Below, in pieces: positions 45,664 through 55,901 of a DNA stretch of 64,000 bases. The DNA is from Siphonodentalium dalli (Eukaryota > Mollusca > Scaphopoda > Gadilida > Siphonodentaliidae), in assembly GCA_032622095.1 (NCBI GenBank), contig CP136066.1, positions 187,276,716 through 187,340,715 on the forward strand, written 5' to 3'. Under the pieces are notes generated by a model that saw nothing but the letters and a program-made list of their open reading frames with translations, did no database searches and was not told the DNA's origin. A program made the position numbers and the translations under genes. Within the stretch, counting starts at the first letter, position 1. Every line of letters starts with the position of its first letter.

Positions 45664-46465
45664 TACCCCGTACATCCAGGTTCAAATCAGCTTTTTGGTT
45701 ACTGAATGGTTTAGGACAGCCTATTGAACTATGTAGCTTACTGACTGAGCCACTGAGGGTACCTAATATCTCATAAAACTGCTGTCCACTTTGATAAGAA
45801 TGAATTTGCTAACTACTGAATCCAATACCATAATTATTCCCATGTTCCCTGGAGAAACAAATGTTTCCATTGACCAATTATAGCTGCATCCACATTCCAA
45901 TGGACATCAATAAAATGGCCAGGGAAGAAATGTTAAGAGGGGATACTACTCCTCTATAATTCTGGTCTTATGGTTGGGGATTCATTTAGTGCCCAATCAG
46001 TCACACTATTCTTAGTAATTGCCACCCCATGCCCTTCTCCTAGCCAGTAATAACATATGCCACTGGAGCCCCCTCTTGGGAGCTCAGGCAATGCTCAGGA
46101 CACTGTGAAGAACTGGACACAATTAGATCCATCACTGCTGGTTTGGTTGACTTGTTGGGTCAAGCAATGTCCATTATTGTAGGTTTGGATAAATGGTTTA
46201 CTGATTTGTGTATGTGATTAACCAGTGGAGCCTATATTATAGTGACCCATAAGGGCTGACCCAGCAATCTACAGTAGTTTTTGGCTCTCTACAGTTGTAG
46301 TAACAACATGGTCAGACTATCAGTGATTATCGGGAGTGGAGGTTCATGTAAGTGTCAACAACTTGTCCTCCAATCCCCCCCAACAGTTGTATTTTATTAC
46401 AAATCAGTGATTGTCATTTCAATATAAATATGCTGTACTCGATCATTAGGCAAAAAAAAATATAC
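45664..46465. other. no gene recognised
   Basis: Unique-looking, slightly less AT-rich sequence. No supported exon. Confidence 0.4.
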
Positions 46466-46904
46466 CTGTGTTTCTGCCAAATTCAGGTGACAAGCAAGAA
46501 AAAAATAGTGCGGGAGGATGGGTTTTAATTTAATTTTATTTTTATTTTCAACTTTGTTCAACATAAATATGAATACCCCCCCCCCCCGCCCCCCTCTGCC
46601 TGCTTCTCCTTGTTTTTAATGCAGTATAAAATAATAAAACTAAGTACATAGTATTAGAATATAATGTAATTTATTGTTTATTTTTAAATAAAACATGAAA
46701 AAATAAGTTTGATTCTGCTGTGACCTAATTGAAGTTTGTTATAATTTCCTGTTTAACAGTATACACGCGATGTGCCCGCTTTATACGGAAATGAATCGTT
46801 TTACACCGAAAATAAAATCGGATGTGTACTAATTTTGCGAACTAAATAAAACGAAAATGGTGGGGGGCGCCGGAATTGGGGCAAGCGGATAACCAGAAAC
46901 ACTG
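46466..46904. mobile_element. possible hAT-type insertion
   Basis: Short inverted ends CTGTGTTTCTG and CAGAAACACTG enclose 439 bp. The right third is CpG-rich (GCGATGTGCCCGC, GGGGGGCGCCGG) unlike its surroundings. CAGTGTTTCTG resembles known hAT ends. No target duplication is visible, so this is a weak call. Confidence 0.35.
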
Positions 46905-46991
46905 TTCTTTTATATTTTGGCCTTTATCATAACATCATGGGGTGAATTATGGCATTCGTTTGAATCCCAATATTTATGACTGAATCATACT

Positions 46992-47344
46992 CAGGGACCA
47001 GACTGGAGGTTTTAAATTGGGAGAATTCTCTTCTCACTGTTTGGTTATTAGGGAGAAGTTGACTTTTATCAGGGAGAAGTCATAATGGCTCAAGTTCAAT
47101 TTACACCCCCAAAATCACCATTCTATGATCCAATAAGTAGTATGCAATACAAAAGTCCATTTATAAAACCATTATTATGAGTAAGAACACCATTATAATC
47201 AGTAAATATACTTTAAATATGCTGTTGGGACATATGCATAGTGGATTATGAGAGAGATCACTTCTTCCTGGGACCACAATAAGGAGACGTGGCACATTTT
47301 AGTGTCACCATTCTCCCAAGATGCCCTCTATAGGATGGTCCCTG
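46992..47344. mobile_element. HM2 hAT-type MITE
   Basis: 353 bp with ends CAGGGACCAGACTGGAGG and ATAGGATGGTCCCTG. Interior follows the 5212 copy (ATTAGGGAGAAGTTGAC, ACCATTATTATGAGTAAGAA, TATGCATAGTGG). Flanks have diverged and show no 8-bp match. Confidence 0.82.
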
Positions 47345-47408
47345 CGTGGTACTGAAACCTTCAACAACTGACCCAACACCACAGTTGTTACAGGATACTC
47401 ACCATTAA

Positions 47409-48251
47409 CCCTTTCAGTGCCAGGTCAGATTTTTGTATCAACCCATATACCCTGTGCCAATGCATTCTCTTATATATGCGAGTCGACCACATAGGTCGCC
47501 TCGCATATATAAGAGAATGCATTGGCCTAACAATTTTTCATCATTTGTTATTATTTTTTACAATTTTTTTAAATTTTAATAATTTTTTCTTATATTCTTT
47601 AAACAGACTTATTTTGTAGGTTTAGTTTTTCATCATGGGCATCAAAATTATTACTATGAATATTTGGTGATAGTTTTGAGTTATAACATGCCCCTAAGGT
47701 TTTAACCAGTTTGTTTTTAAATTCGTTATAGCATGCTTAACCCTTTACCCAACAAACCGGCCAAAACCGGCCAAATAAAGCTTCAACAGCCTAAAATATC
47801 TTCGGTCTGTCTCCATAGAACCATACAAATATGGATATCATTGGAACCGGCTCCTTGACCACATTGTGATAGTTACAGTTATGCCCTGTGCCAATGCATT
47901 CTCTTATATATGCGAGTCGACCATAGGTCGCCTCGCATATATAAGAGAATGCATTGGCCTAAAAAAAATCTGTTTTTTAACACTTTTTACCATTTTTTCT
48001 TACATTCTTTAACAATTTTATAATTTTTAATGTATTAAGCCAATGCATTCTCTTATATATGCGAGGCGACCTATGGTCGACTCGCATATATAAGAGAATG
48101 CATTGGCACAGGGCCCTTCTGTTGGGTAAAGGGTTAAGCATACCCAAAAAAATTCAACCCCAAAAAAAACAAAAAACATTTTATTTTTTTAGGGTCGATT
48201 TTACAGACCGTAAATTAGGGCCGATGAGATCGGCCCCTGGCACTGAAAGGG
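47409..48251. mobile_element. PB2 piggyBac-like MITE containing a nested PB1
   Basis: Between TTAA at 47405-47408 and 48252-48255. Ends CCCTTTCAGTGCCAGG and CTGGCACTGAAAGGG. One CORE hairpin near the left end, then a long AT-rich arm. The PB1 element at 47741-48133 interrupts that arm. The original PB2 was about 446 bp. Confidence 0.9.
47741..48133. mobile_element. PB1 piggyBac-like MITE nested in PB2
   Basis: 393 bp between TTAA at 47737-47740 and 48134-48137. Both CORE hairpins complete. Very close to the copies at 14236 and 15438. Confidence 0.93.
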
Positions 48252-48255
48252 TTAA

Positions 48256-48521
48256 AGGCATTAAGCAAGTACAAGTACCTGGTCATGTAAACGAATATTG
48301 TAGGCTTGCTAATCCTGATGAACTTATACATGTACATGTATGTGTAGCAGCTTTGATTGCATCCGCCTAAGCAAACATGGTTAGCAGTGCCTTACGATGG
48401 ATAACCTTGGAGATAATTGTTAAAGAGCACTGAAGCCAATTCACTCTGCAGTACATTATACATGTATAAATGCATCTTATTATTTACTATTCTAACTACA
48501 GGAATTATATATATCTTTTTA
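48256..48521. other. no gene recognised
   Basis: Unique-looking sequence. No supported feature. Confidence 0.4.
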
Positions 48522-48682
48522 TTTTCAGGATTTAGTCGAAAATATTGCTTGTTACCAATCATCGGAAAGCTCTCACCAAGAGCTTTCTAATGAATCGCAG
48601 CAAGCCATATTTCCAACTAATTCCTGAAAAATTTCCCATAATTCTGCTGTGGTTAAAGGGTCATATACTTCGGGCATTACTG
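48522..48682. mobile_element. TAH hairpin MITE, left end missing
   Basis: Starts inside the left arm (TTTTCAGGATTTAGTCG), passes the centre, ends CATATACTTCGGGCATTACTG before TA. Belongs to the ATATGACCC variant subfamily. Confidence 0.8.
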
Positions 48683-48791
48683 TACTTGTGAGGCCAATAT
48701 AATTAAATTACTAGATTCTCATCCAACTTTTTTGGAAAATTGGGACAGGCGGGCGGGCAAATTTTATATACCCTTCCAATGTATATTTTTG

Positions 48792-49044
48792 CAAGCCTTG
48801 AAATAGGGTGTCTGTCATTTGCAGAATGAGGTCCCCAGAGGGTGAATTTAGTGATGCTACCCCATACAGTGGGCTAGCATCCCTAAATTCACCCTCTGGG
48901 GACTCATTCTGCTGAGGTGTAAGCAGAATGAGGTCCCCAGAGGGTGAATTTGGTGATGCTAGCCCACTGTGCGGGGTAGCATCACTAAATTCACCCTCTG
49001 GGGACATCATTCTGCAAATGACAGACACCCTATTTCAAGGCTTG
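48792..49044. mobile_element. HM1 hAT-type MITE, complete
   Basis: 253 bp. Ends CAAGCCTTGAAATAGGGTG and complement. Identical 8-bp flanks TATTTTTG at 48784-48791 and 49045-49052. Two mirror-ordered palindromes. This copy fixes HM1 as hAT-type. Confidence 0.95.
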
Positions 49045-49052
49045 TATTTTTG

Positions 49053-49660
49053 TATGTTCAGTTCTATTCAATACAAGGTGATTTAAGTTGGCCAATTTGG
49101 TTGAAATAGACTGGGCCATTGCAATGTACTTTGGACCGAGAGACCGGAATACTGTTCCAATCCTTATATTCCTATAACGCTGGATACCAGAATACTGGTC
49201 AGGACATCATGTGATATTTGACATGGAAATACAGCACAATAAATGCACATATCAATTAGAATTGTACTACTAATTTACACACACGAGGCACTTATTTACT
49301 GTTAGCAGACAGAATGGTGGCATAGGGTCTGTTTCTTCGTGCATGCGAGATGACTATTTTGAGAAAAAAATTAACTTTTTATCGTCGACAATGGGGAATA
49401 ATTGGGTCAGAAATATCGCAATCAAAGCACACATTAACAAGAATTGTGCGTCTAATTTGCACTAATGAGTCACATGTTCATACCTCTGACTTTAGCAACC
49501 AAATTGGTAACAGGGGGTCTTTTTCTTTGTGCATGTACAGATGTGGATTTTGAGAAACACTTTTTATCATCGGCAAAGGAGAAGAATTTTGTTATAAATA
49601 GTGTGACCAATGGAAGCCGCAATATAATATACATGTTTATCATATGACTCAATCATTATT
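49053..49660. repeat. two-copy tandem duplication, about 190 bp
   Basis: The stretch GGGTCTGTTTCTTCGTGCAT to TTTTTATCGTCG near 49325-49390 recurs as GGGTCTTTTTCTTTGTGCAT to TTTTTATCATCGG near 49515-49575, with shared flanks (TTAACAAGAATTGTG region). Diverged. The rest is unassigned. Confidence 0.5.
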
Positions 49661-50169
49661 TACGTTGTAAAGTATGTCATAAATCAATTTCATATGAACT
49701 ACTAGTTCATATCACCTTCCGATAATTTGATTGGTTTGTTAACAAAAAGTGTGTTCTGATTGGCTGAATGGCAGCCTGAGCCGAGCCGCATCTCTAACTA
49801 AATGCAGGTCAAATTCGTGCGCGGCAATCAACGCGATGCCGAAATTCTCGCAATTATAATCTTGAAATACATGTACATGTTATATAGTTTTGGACATTGT
49901 TATACGATAAATAGAATATGTAATTCGTATTTATCTAATAAACATACGATATAATGTCACAAACTGAGAACAGAATAGCGCACTATATCTTCGCGTGCAT
50001 ATTATTTCTGCTAGTTCACCAGGTGTAATTGGGCTTCCGGTGCAATGAAGTGACGTCACATTAACCTTTTGCTGCCGATGTCATATAGCTATTTAGTGAT
50101 TTGTGTGTGTCTTGGACATCATAATCAATTTATAGGTGTCATATGATAAATAGAATATGTAATTCGTGT
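49661..50169. repeat. probable dispersed element, duplicated phrase
   Basis: GATAAATAGAATATGTAATTCG occurs at about 49907-49930 and again near 50145-50168. Contains TTCTGATTGGCTGAATGG and CpG-rich GCGCGGCAATCAACGCG. Probably the body of an element that ends in the hairpin at 50170. Boundaries not found. Confidence 0.4.
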
Positions 50170-50296
50170 TTCTCTCATATGATATTTATGAAACTCGTCA
50201 CGAATTTTCAGTTTTCTCTCGCCGGAGGCTCGAGACAACTGAAAATTCTTAGACTCGCTTCATAAATAATCATATGAGAGAAACACTCATTTCATA
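50170..50296. repeat. long imperfect hairpin
   Basis: Arms GTGTTTCTCTCATATGATAT plus TTATGAAACTCG and AACTGAAAATTCTTAGACTC plus GCTTCATAAATAATCATATG and AGAGAAACAC pair over about 50 bp. A GC-rich loop (TCTCGCCGGAGGCTCGAGAC) separates them. Confidence 0.75.
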
Positions 50297-50676
50297 TCCT
50301 CTATATATTGAACATGGAATAGACTGTCTCGCTGAAATACTATGTGACAAACGGTATTTCACCACACACTGGTTCAGTTAGAATAGTAGATTGCCATATA
50401 CATGTAGTTGAGTGTGTACATGTAGATGTCCTAGCTCAGAGCATTATGTTGGAAACACTATAACGTCAGGTGCCTTGGGTGGGGACCCTTAACATTCAGA
50501 ATTTCAGTGTTCAAAGGGTTAAGGCATGAGGAAAACATATACCTCAAAATTATCCAAATAAAAAAATTGAACCAAACATACCGGTAGGGTCGGGAGGGGA
50601 CGAGAATCAAGCCTATTTTTATATTGGCCAAAATGAGACTACCAGTAAAGAAAGCAGACTAATTTCCACTGTGGTA
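50297..50676. other. no gene recognised
   Basis: Carries an isolated piggyBac-like right end (CAGTGTTCAAAGGGTTAAG, near 50500-50523) and the GGGTCGGGAGGGGACGAGAATC repeat shared with 25990. Confidence 0.45.
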
Positions 50677-50889
50677 CAGTAATGCTCTAAGTAATCGACT
50701 TCTTAACCACAGCAGAATTATGGGTAACTTTTCAGGATTTAGTCGGAAATATGGCTTGTTGCCATTCATCGGAAAGCTCTCCCCGATAGCTTTCTGATGA
50801 ATGGCAACAAGCCATATTTCCGACTAAATCCTGAAAAGTTACCCATAATTCTGCTGTGGTTAAGAGGTCAATTAATTAGAGCATTACTG
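50677..50889. mobile_element. TAH hairpin MITE, chimeric arms
   Basis: 213 bp with TA flanks. Left end GCTCTAAGTAATCGACTTC, right end complement of GCTCTAATTAATTGACCTC, two different subfamilies. Inner arms near-perfect. Confidence 0.9.
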
Positions 50890-51618
50890 TACTATTAGTA
50901 TGCACGATTTCTAATTTTACCCAATCATAGATCTTTTGCCCAGGGCAAGGGGTTGCAGATGCACTGAATGTATCGGTACCATATACCATACCATATACCG
51001 GTACCATATACTGTTATATGTACACATTCGTAAGCGTTTCATTCGAGAGCAAAATGACCTGGAGCTTCTTCTCATCTTTAAGGTCATCAGAATACAAGTT
51101 TTTAACATAAATTGCACTCTAAACAATTAATTGCACTCTACACAATTAAGACATCAATTAAGGTGACTTTTGCATGGTAATTTACCACTCTTCCTGATGG
51201 ACATACTTTCTGAAGCAACCCAGTTCACAAATTCATGTAGCTTTCAAGTCACCATTGCTAGTTTAGCTACGGGCACATGTAACTTAAACCACATACATGT
51301 ACATGTACATGTAAAGTTAAGAAAATCACAATATTTTAAGATCAGAGAAATTAATACTACACTTTACTATAGAATGCTACATGTTCATGTACTAGTACCA
51401 TTAATTGAGGATCATGGGAACACCGGTTTCCCCCTCCAAACCATTCATTCATTATTCCTAATAGCTATTCACTGTTGAGTGTCTAATAGGCTGAGGTCAA
51501 TTGATCATAAAATAAAATTCTGAATAAAAAATAACCACCTGGTTCAAACATGTAACCTATATTCAGGTCCCTTGATCCTTAAAGAAAGTAATATGAAAGA
51601 AGAATTGTGCTGACTCAC
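50890..51618. other. no gene recognised
   Basis: Contains ACCATATACC repeats near 50980-51010 and a CATGTACATGTACATGTA run near 51295. No exon supported. Confidence 0.4.
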
Positions 51619-51717
51619 CAACTTTTGAATTTTCCTCGGAATGAACTCATTTGTGCGGTACCAGTATCCTCATATATGGAGACAAGTCTGCGGACAGACG
51701 GTGGACGACTTTCCATT
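51619..51717 (-). CDS. candidate coding exon, possibly first coding exon
   Basis: On the minus strand an ATG (51714-51716) in good context (AGAATGG) follows an in-frame stop 15 nt upstream. It opens a reading frame that runs to a clean donor TTG|GTGAGT. The peptide begins MESRPPSVRRLVSIYEDTGT and continues AQMSSFRGKFKS, phase 2 at the donor. It looks like real protein: mixed, charged and not low-complexity. A CAG directly before AATGG could instead be a splice acceptor. I do not recognise the protein. Being on the same strand as 7228-7378, it could be an upstream exon of the same gene, but other exons would have to lie between, since the phases do not join directly. Confidence 0.4.
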
Positions 51718-52200
51718 CTGGGTAACCTCCCTTACCTATTCCATCAAGGTGCCACTATTCGGTCACCAAATGTCACTTCCTGCCAGTGGTACACCTACGC
51801 ATGTTCTAATTAATCTAACCTGTTTTTCATTCTTTCACAATGCAAACGCTATACATTATTTTATTCACACTTTTGTTTTCTTCCAAGACACAGTCACAGG
51901 TGTTATATATTACAATATGTATGTATTAAATGTGGGTGGACCTGAAGCTAAAAATATCCAGAGCTGAGACAGGGCAGTGTGTGGGGGGTGGGGTATGTAT
52001 CATTATATATCAGTGTATACCAATATTAGATGCACTTGTAATTAGGGTGGATTAGGAAGGGCTATCTGTGAGTGACTTCTGCACTTGTCTTTCAATGATC
52101 AATACACACAGCAAAATATTTATATAAAATGCTTTCACTGAGGAGGTGAATAAATATATTATATATTTATAGGGATGGAATTTTTTTTTTTATTTTTTAA
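51718..52200. other. no gene recognised
   Basis: Unique-looking sequence; if 51619-51717 is a first exon, the promoter or 5' UTR would lie here. No TATA box or other signal is convincing. Confidence 0.35.
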
Positions 52201-53100
52201 ATCCAAGATGTGGGCATCCTTTTCCCCTAAACTGGGATACCAACACACCAAAGCACAATTTCTAAGCAAACAAGGGCTGTAACTCTTAAGGGCTGGTCAA
52301 AATGAATGGACAAAACTCACAGTATGTCATTATGGGTATCCTTATCTGCATGTTGGGCTATCACCACACCAAAGCACAATCAAACTTGATGATCCATGCC
52401 CAAGTTACAAGCATAAATGTTCATAATTGGACACAAAATTAAGAAATTCCTAATTCAAACAAGGACTGTATCTCTGGTAAAAATGAATGGATGAAACCCG
52501 TAGTATGTGGGTATCCTTTTAATACCGCATGCTGGGCTATCACCATACCAAAGCACGACTGTAACTGATGATCCATGCCCAAATTACACAGAGACAAAAA
52601 AATCACAAATTTGCAAGTCAAACAAGGGCTGTAACTCTGGTAAAAATGAATGGACGAAACATATGTTATGTAGTTATCATTTCACTTGAACTGTACTGTC
52701 ACCATGCCAAAGCACAACTGGATCCGATGATTCATGCCCAAGTTACAAGCTGAAATGTTCTTTCGTACACAAAATTATCAAATTTCCAAGTAAAACAAGA
52801 GCCATTACTCTGGTAAAATTAATGGACAGTATCCATTCCCCCCGACATGTGCTATCACCATGCCAAAGGACAACAAGATCCGATAATTAACACACGAGTT
52901 ACAAACTAAAATGTTTGTACAGAGACAAATGTCCAAGTCAATGAAGGGCCATAACTCTGATAAATATTAATGAACGAAACCCATAGTATGTGGGTAGCCT
53001 TTCCCCCAACCTGTGCTATCACCATGTGAAAGGACAACAAATTCTTATAATTAATACCTGAGTTACGGACGGACGAATGGACGGACGGAGAGATACTAGT
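52201..53100. repeat. degenerate tandem array, unit about 170-180 bp
   Basis: About five units. Each has a form of AACAAGGGCTGTAACTCTGG, AAAATGAATGGACGAAACCC, TATGTGGGTATCC and GCTATCACCATGCCAAAGCA then GATGATCCATGCCCAAGTTA. Related in style to the GGGCCATAACTCT repeats at 4450 and 18380. Confidence 0.75.
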
Positions 53101-53650
53101 ACATGTACATGTAGGTGGAAGGATCCCTCGATTATACTTGTATGCCTGCCCTGATCCTCCTATGTGGGTTGGGTGCATAATAAACTAAACCATGACTGAA
53201 GTTAATTCTTAACAAATCAGATAGGTACCTATATTTGATACTTGTACTGTATTTTATACCGGTATATTACAAAATACAACCCGTAGGATATAAAAGGTTA
53301 TGCCGGTAGGCACTCGTAGGCTACCAGTACTTGTAACATTCATGTGATGATACAAAGCTGATCAAATTACATACCGGTAATTAAAATGTACATGCACATA
53401 CATGTATTCTCCATATTTATACATTCATATACCCCGGTATACAAATTAATCTATAATTTTCCCATCAAATCAGTGTTGACACCACCAATTGCTTTTACGG
53501 TACATGTACGGTACTTTAAAACATGTCACAATGTGACATACGGTAATCATATAAACTACTAGTATCTATAGAGCGAATTTTTTTCTCTACTAGTGATTTT
53601 CAGTGGTACCGTGTATGGGTAGACAAGCATACACAGCTTTTTCTGCATGT
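53101..53650. other. no gene recognised
   Basis: AT-rich sequence with ACCGGTA and TACATGTA palindromes. Confidence 0.4.
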
Positions 53651-53952
53651 AATAGCCAAAATGAAAGTTTTTGCAAAAATATTTATGACAGTACAGTAAT
53701 GCTCTAATTAATCGATTCCTTAAAAACAGCAGAATCATGGGTAACTTTTCAGGATTTAGTCGGAAATATGGCTTGTTGCCATTCATCGGAAAGCTCTCCC
53801 CGAGAGCTTTCCGATGAATGGCAACAAGCCATATTTCCGACTAAATCCTGAAAAGTTACCCATGATTCTGCTGTGGTTAAGAGGTCGATTAATTAGAGCA
53901 TTACTGTAATAGCCAAAATGAAAGTTTTTGCAAAAATATTTATAACAGTACC
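53651..53952. repeat. direct duplication of about 44 bp around a TAH MITE
   Basis: AATAGCCAAAATGAAAGTTT continuing TTGCAAAAATATTTATGACA lies directly left of the MITE (from 53651) and recurs with one change directly right of it (53908-53952). This is far longer than the TA duplication expected. Confidence 0.85.
53694..53906. mobile_element. TAH hairpin MITE with mirrored private change
   Basis: 213 bp with TA flanks. GCAGAATCATGGG in the left arm is mirrored by CCCATGATTCTGC in the right arm, whereas other copies have AATTATGGG and CCCATAATT. Centre CTCTCCCCGAGAGC. Confidence 0.92.
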
Positions 53953-54247
53953 AATAACTTTTGGGCACAAGCCAAAATGAGCTGCTCTGTATACATGTGC
54001 ATGTACATGTATACATGTGTGTAGACACACTCAAATTAAATAATGTATACATTTATGTAGTTTCAATACATATACCATATGTCAAATGTATCCCTTCTAT
54101 CAAAGACTACAAAGGACTTGTTTAAACAGTATACATGTACCCATTATATTATGTAATTGAGAGCACATACCGGATTTCACTCATTTCTTGCTGAAGAGTG
54201 AAGAAGGCCATGTGACAAGAGTGTACCCTATAATATCTTAAACTTAC
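53953..54247. other. no gene recognised
   Basis: AT-rich; CATGTACATGTATACATGTG palindromic run near 53996-54020. Confidence 0.4.
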
Positions 54248-54333
54248 CAGTATACTGTACTAATATCACTCACCGAAGTAAAGTAGAATGTTTCAACATC
54301 CTTCATTAAGTATTCCACAGAAACTTGTAAAAA
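54248..54333 (-). CDS. weak candidate coding exon
   Basis: On the minus strand an open frame reads FLQVSVEYLMKDVETFYFTS then VSDISTVY, ending at donor ACTG|GTAAGT with phase 2. An alternative donor GTGAGT lies 26 nt earlier. The acceptor would be ACATAG with little polypyrimidine tract. The peptide looks plausible but is too short for certainty. Joining it directly to 51717 would create a stop, so they would not be adjacent exons in this form. Confidence 0.25.
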
Positions 54334-55099
54334 CTATGTCAACTGATGTTTTCAACCAATGCTGACTTTATCAGCATTGTACTGGTACAAGTATATGAAT
54401 TAAAAGTAAAGTATAATCCTTAAAGTTACACATTCCATTAAAATTCCTCCAGATTCACATCAGAACCGACACATGTTTAACATGTCATCATTCATCTAAC
54501 ATGGGTAGACATATTAACAGTTTACCAGTATGATGAAGGCTGTCATTACCGGAGCTAGGATGAGAAAGTTGAAATATGTGCATAGCTGTACATAGCTTCA
54601 TGACATAGATGTCAGGTAGGTACATAAACAGACATTATGAATTATACTATGGTAATATTACCAGTAACTCATGTTTATTATTTCTAAATGGCTGGCACTG
54701 ACTATTAAATCTCTAAACAATGTTTTAGCAAAGGCACTCCATTTAAAATCAAGCAGTCATGACTTATTGAATATTCATGAGTCATAATGATATTAGTAAT
54801 ACAGCTATAGTAAAACAAGCCAAGTCTTAACGATACCGCTGACAGGTAGATCAATTAAATTCTCTCGCTCACAGGTAAATGACATCATCTGTATTGATTA
54901 GGAAACTCATCAATGCCGTTACTCGACAGGAACATGAGTTCTCAGTGGTTGTGTATTGTTACGCTCATTGTGCGGACAAGCTGTATACAATATGTTTAGG
55001 CTGGTGTGTAGCACTAAATTGCAATATTTATAAATTAAGTCATTAAAAAGCGAAGAAATTGAGGCATACTAATACAGGTATACATATGTACTACAGTAG
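54334..55099. other. duplicated sequence near 54930-55040
   Basis: TTCTCAGTGGTTGTGTATTG, TTACGCTCATTGTGCGGACA and GGCTGGTGTGTAGCACTAAA recur near 62410-62500, just right of the hAT element. An old dispersed or segmental repeat. Confidence 0.55.
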
Positions 55100-55237
55100 C
55101 AGGGGTCAATTTAATGTTTTAATTTTGTATGGTATTTTGCAGCACTGGGTAGATTTTGTATAGCATTCCCTACCAATACTTGTTATTTCATTGTAAATTG
55201 GTTGCAGAAATTGGAAATCCAGTTAAATTGAGCCCTG
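55100..55237. mobile_element. HM3 hAT-type MITE, short form
   Basis: 138 bp, reverse orientation to the 35060 copy. Ends CAGGGGTCAATTTAA and AGTTAAATTGAGCCCTG. Flanks TACAGTAG (55092-55099) and TATAGTAG (55238-55245) match at 7 of 8. Confidence 0.85.
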
Positions 55238-55411
55238 TATAGTAGTACATGTAGAGCTACATTGTACATGTACATGTAGAACATGTAGTTACAGTACATT
55301 ATGGTAACGGTACATACCAATAGAGGTGTACATGTACACATGTACAACATTAGTACATGTAGAGCTACATGTAGAACATGTGGTTACAGTACATTATAGT
55401 ACCGGTACATA

Positions 55412-55600
55412 CAGTAATGCCACAAATAATCGACTCATTAACCACAGCAGAACTATGGGTAACATTTCAGGATTTAATCGGAAATATGGCTTGTTGCCAT
55501 TCATCGGAAAGCTCTCACTGAGCCATATTTCTGACTAAATCCTGAAAAGTTACCCATAATTCTGCTGTGGTTAAGGAGTCGATTATTTAGGGCATTACTG
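55412..55600. mobile_element. TAH hairpin MITE, right arm shortened
   Basis: 189 bp with TA flanks. Left arm CCACAAATAATCGACTC; right arm lacks GAGCTTTCCGATGAATGGCA. It lies in a dense TACATGTA region. Confidence 0.87.
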
Positions 55601-55839
55601 TACATGTACATGTACCGTATATCAGTAGTTTAGTTAATCTAATGTTGGGAGCTATGGTAGACTATCGGTAAAGTACCGGTATTAGCAGTACATGTACCAT
55701 ACCGGTAGATAGAATAAAATGCCAATGACTAAATTATTTGCATAATTTACATGTAAGCTAGTTCAAGATTCCTTTGACACAAACAAGTTTGTCAAATTGG
55801 TAGGAATAATGCTGTTTTTTAGTCCCATGTAGGCATGTA

Positions 55840-55901
55840 CAGTAATACCCTAAATAATCGACTCCTAAACCACAGCAGAATTATGGGTAATTTTTCAGGA
55901 T
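55840..55901. mobile_element. TAH hairpin MITE, left tip only
   Basis: CAGTAATACCCTAAATAATC to AATTTTTCAGGATA, then unrelated sequence. Confidence 0.8.

Noticed and set aside
47385-47410. Splice donor GTGAGT on the minus strand at 47391-47403
   Set aside because: The sequence upstream on that strand is a PB2 MITE inserted at the adjacent TTAA, so no exon can be read there.
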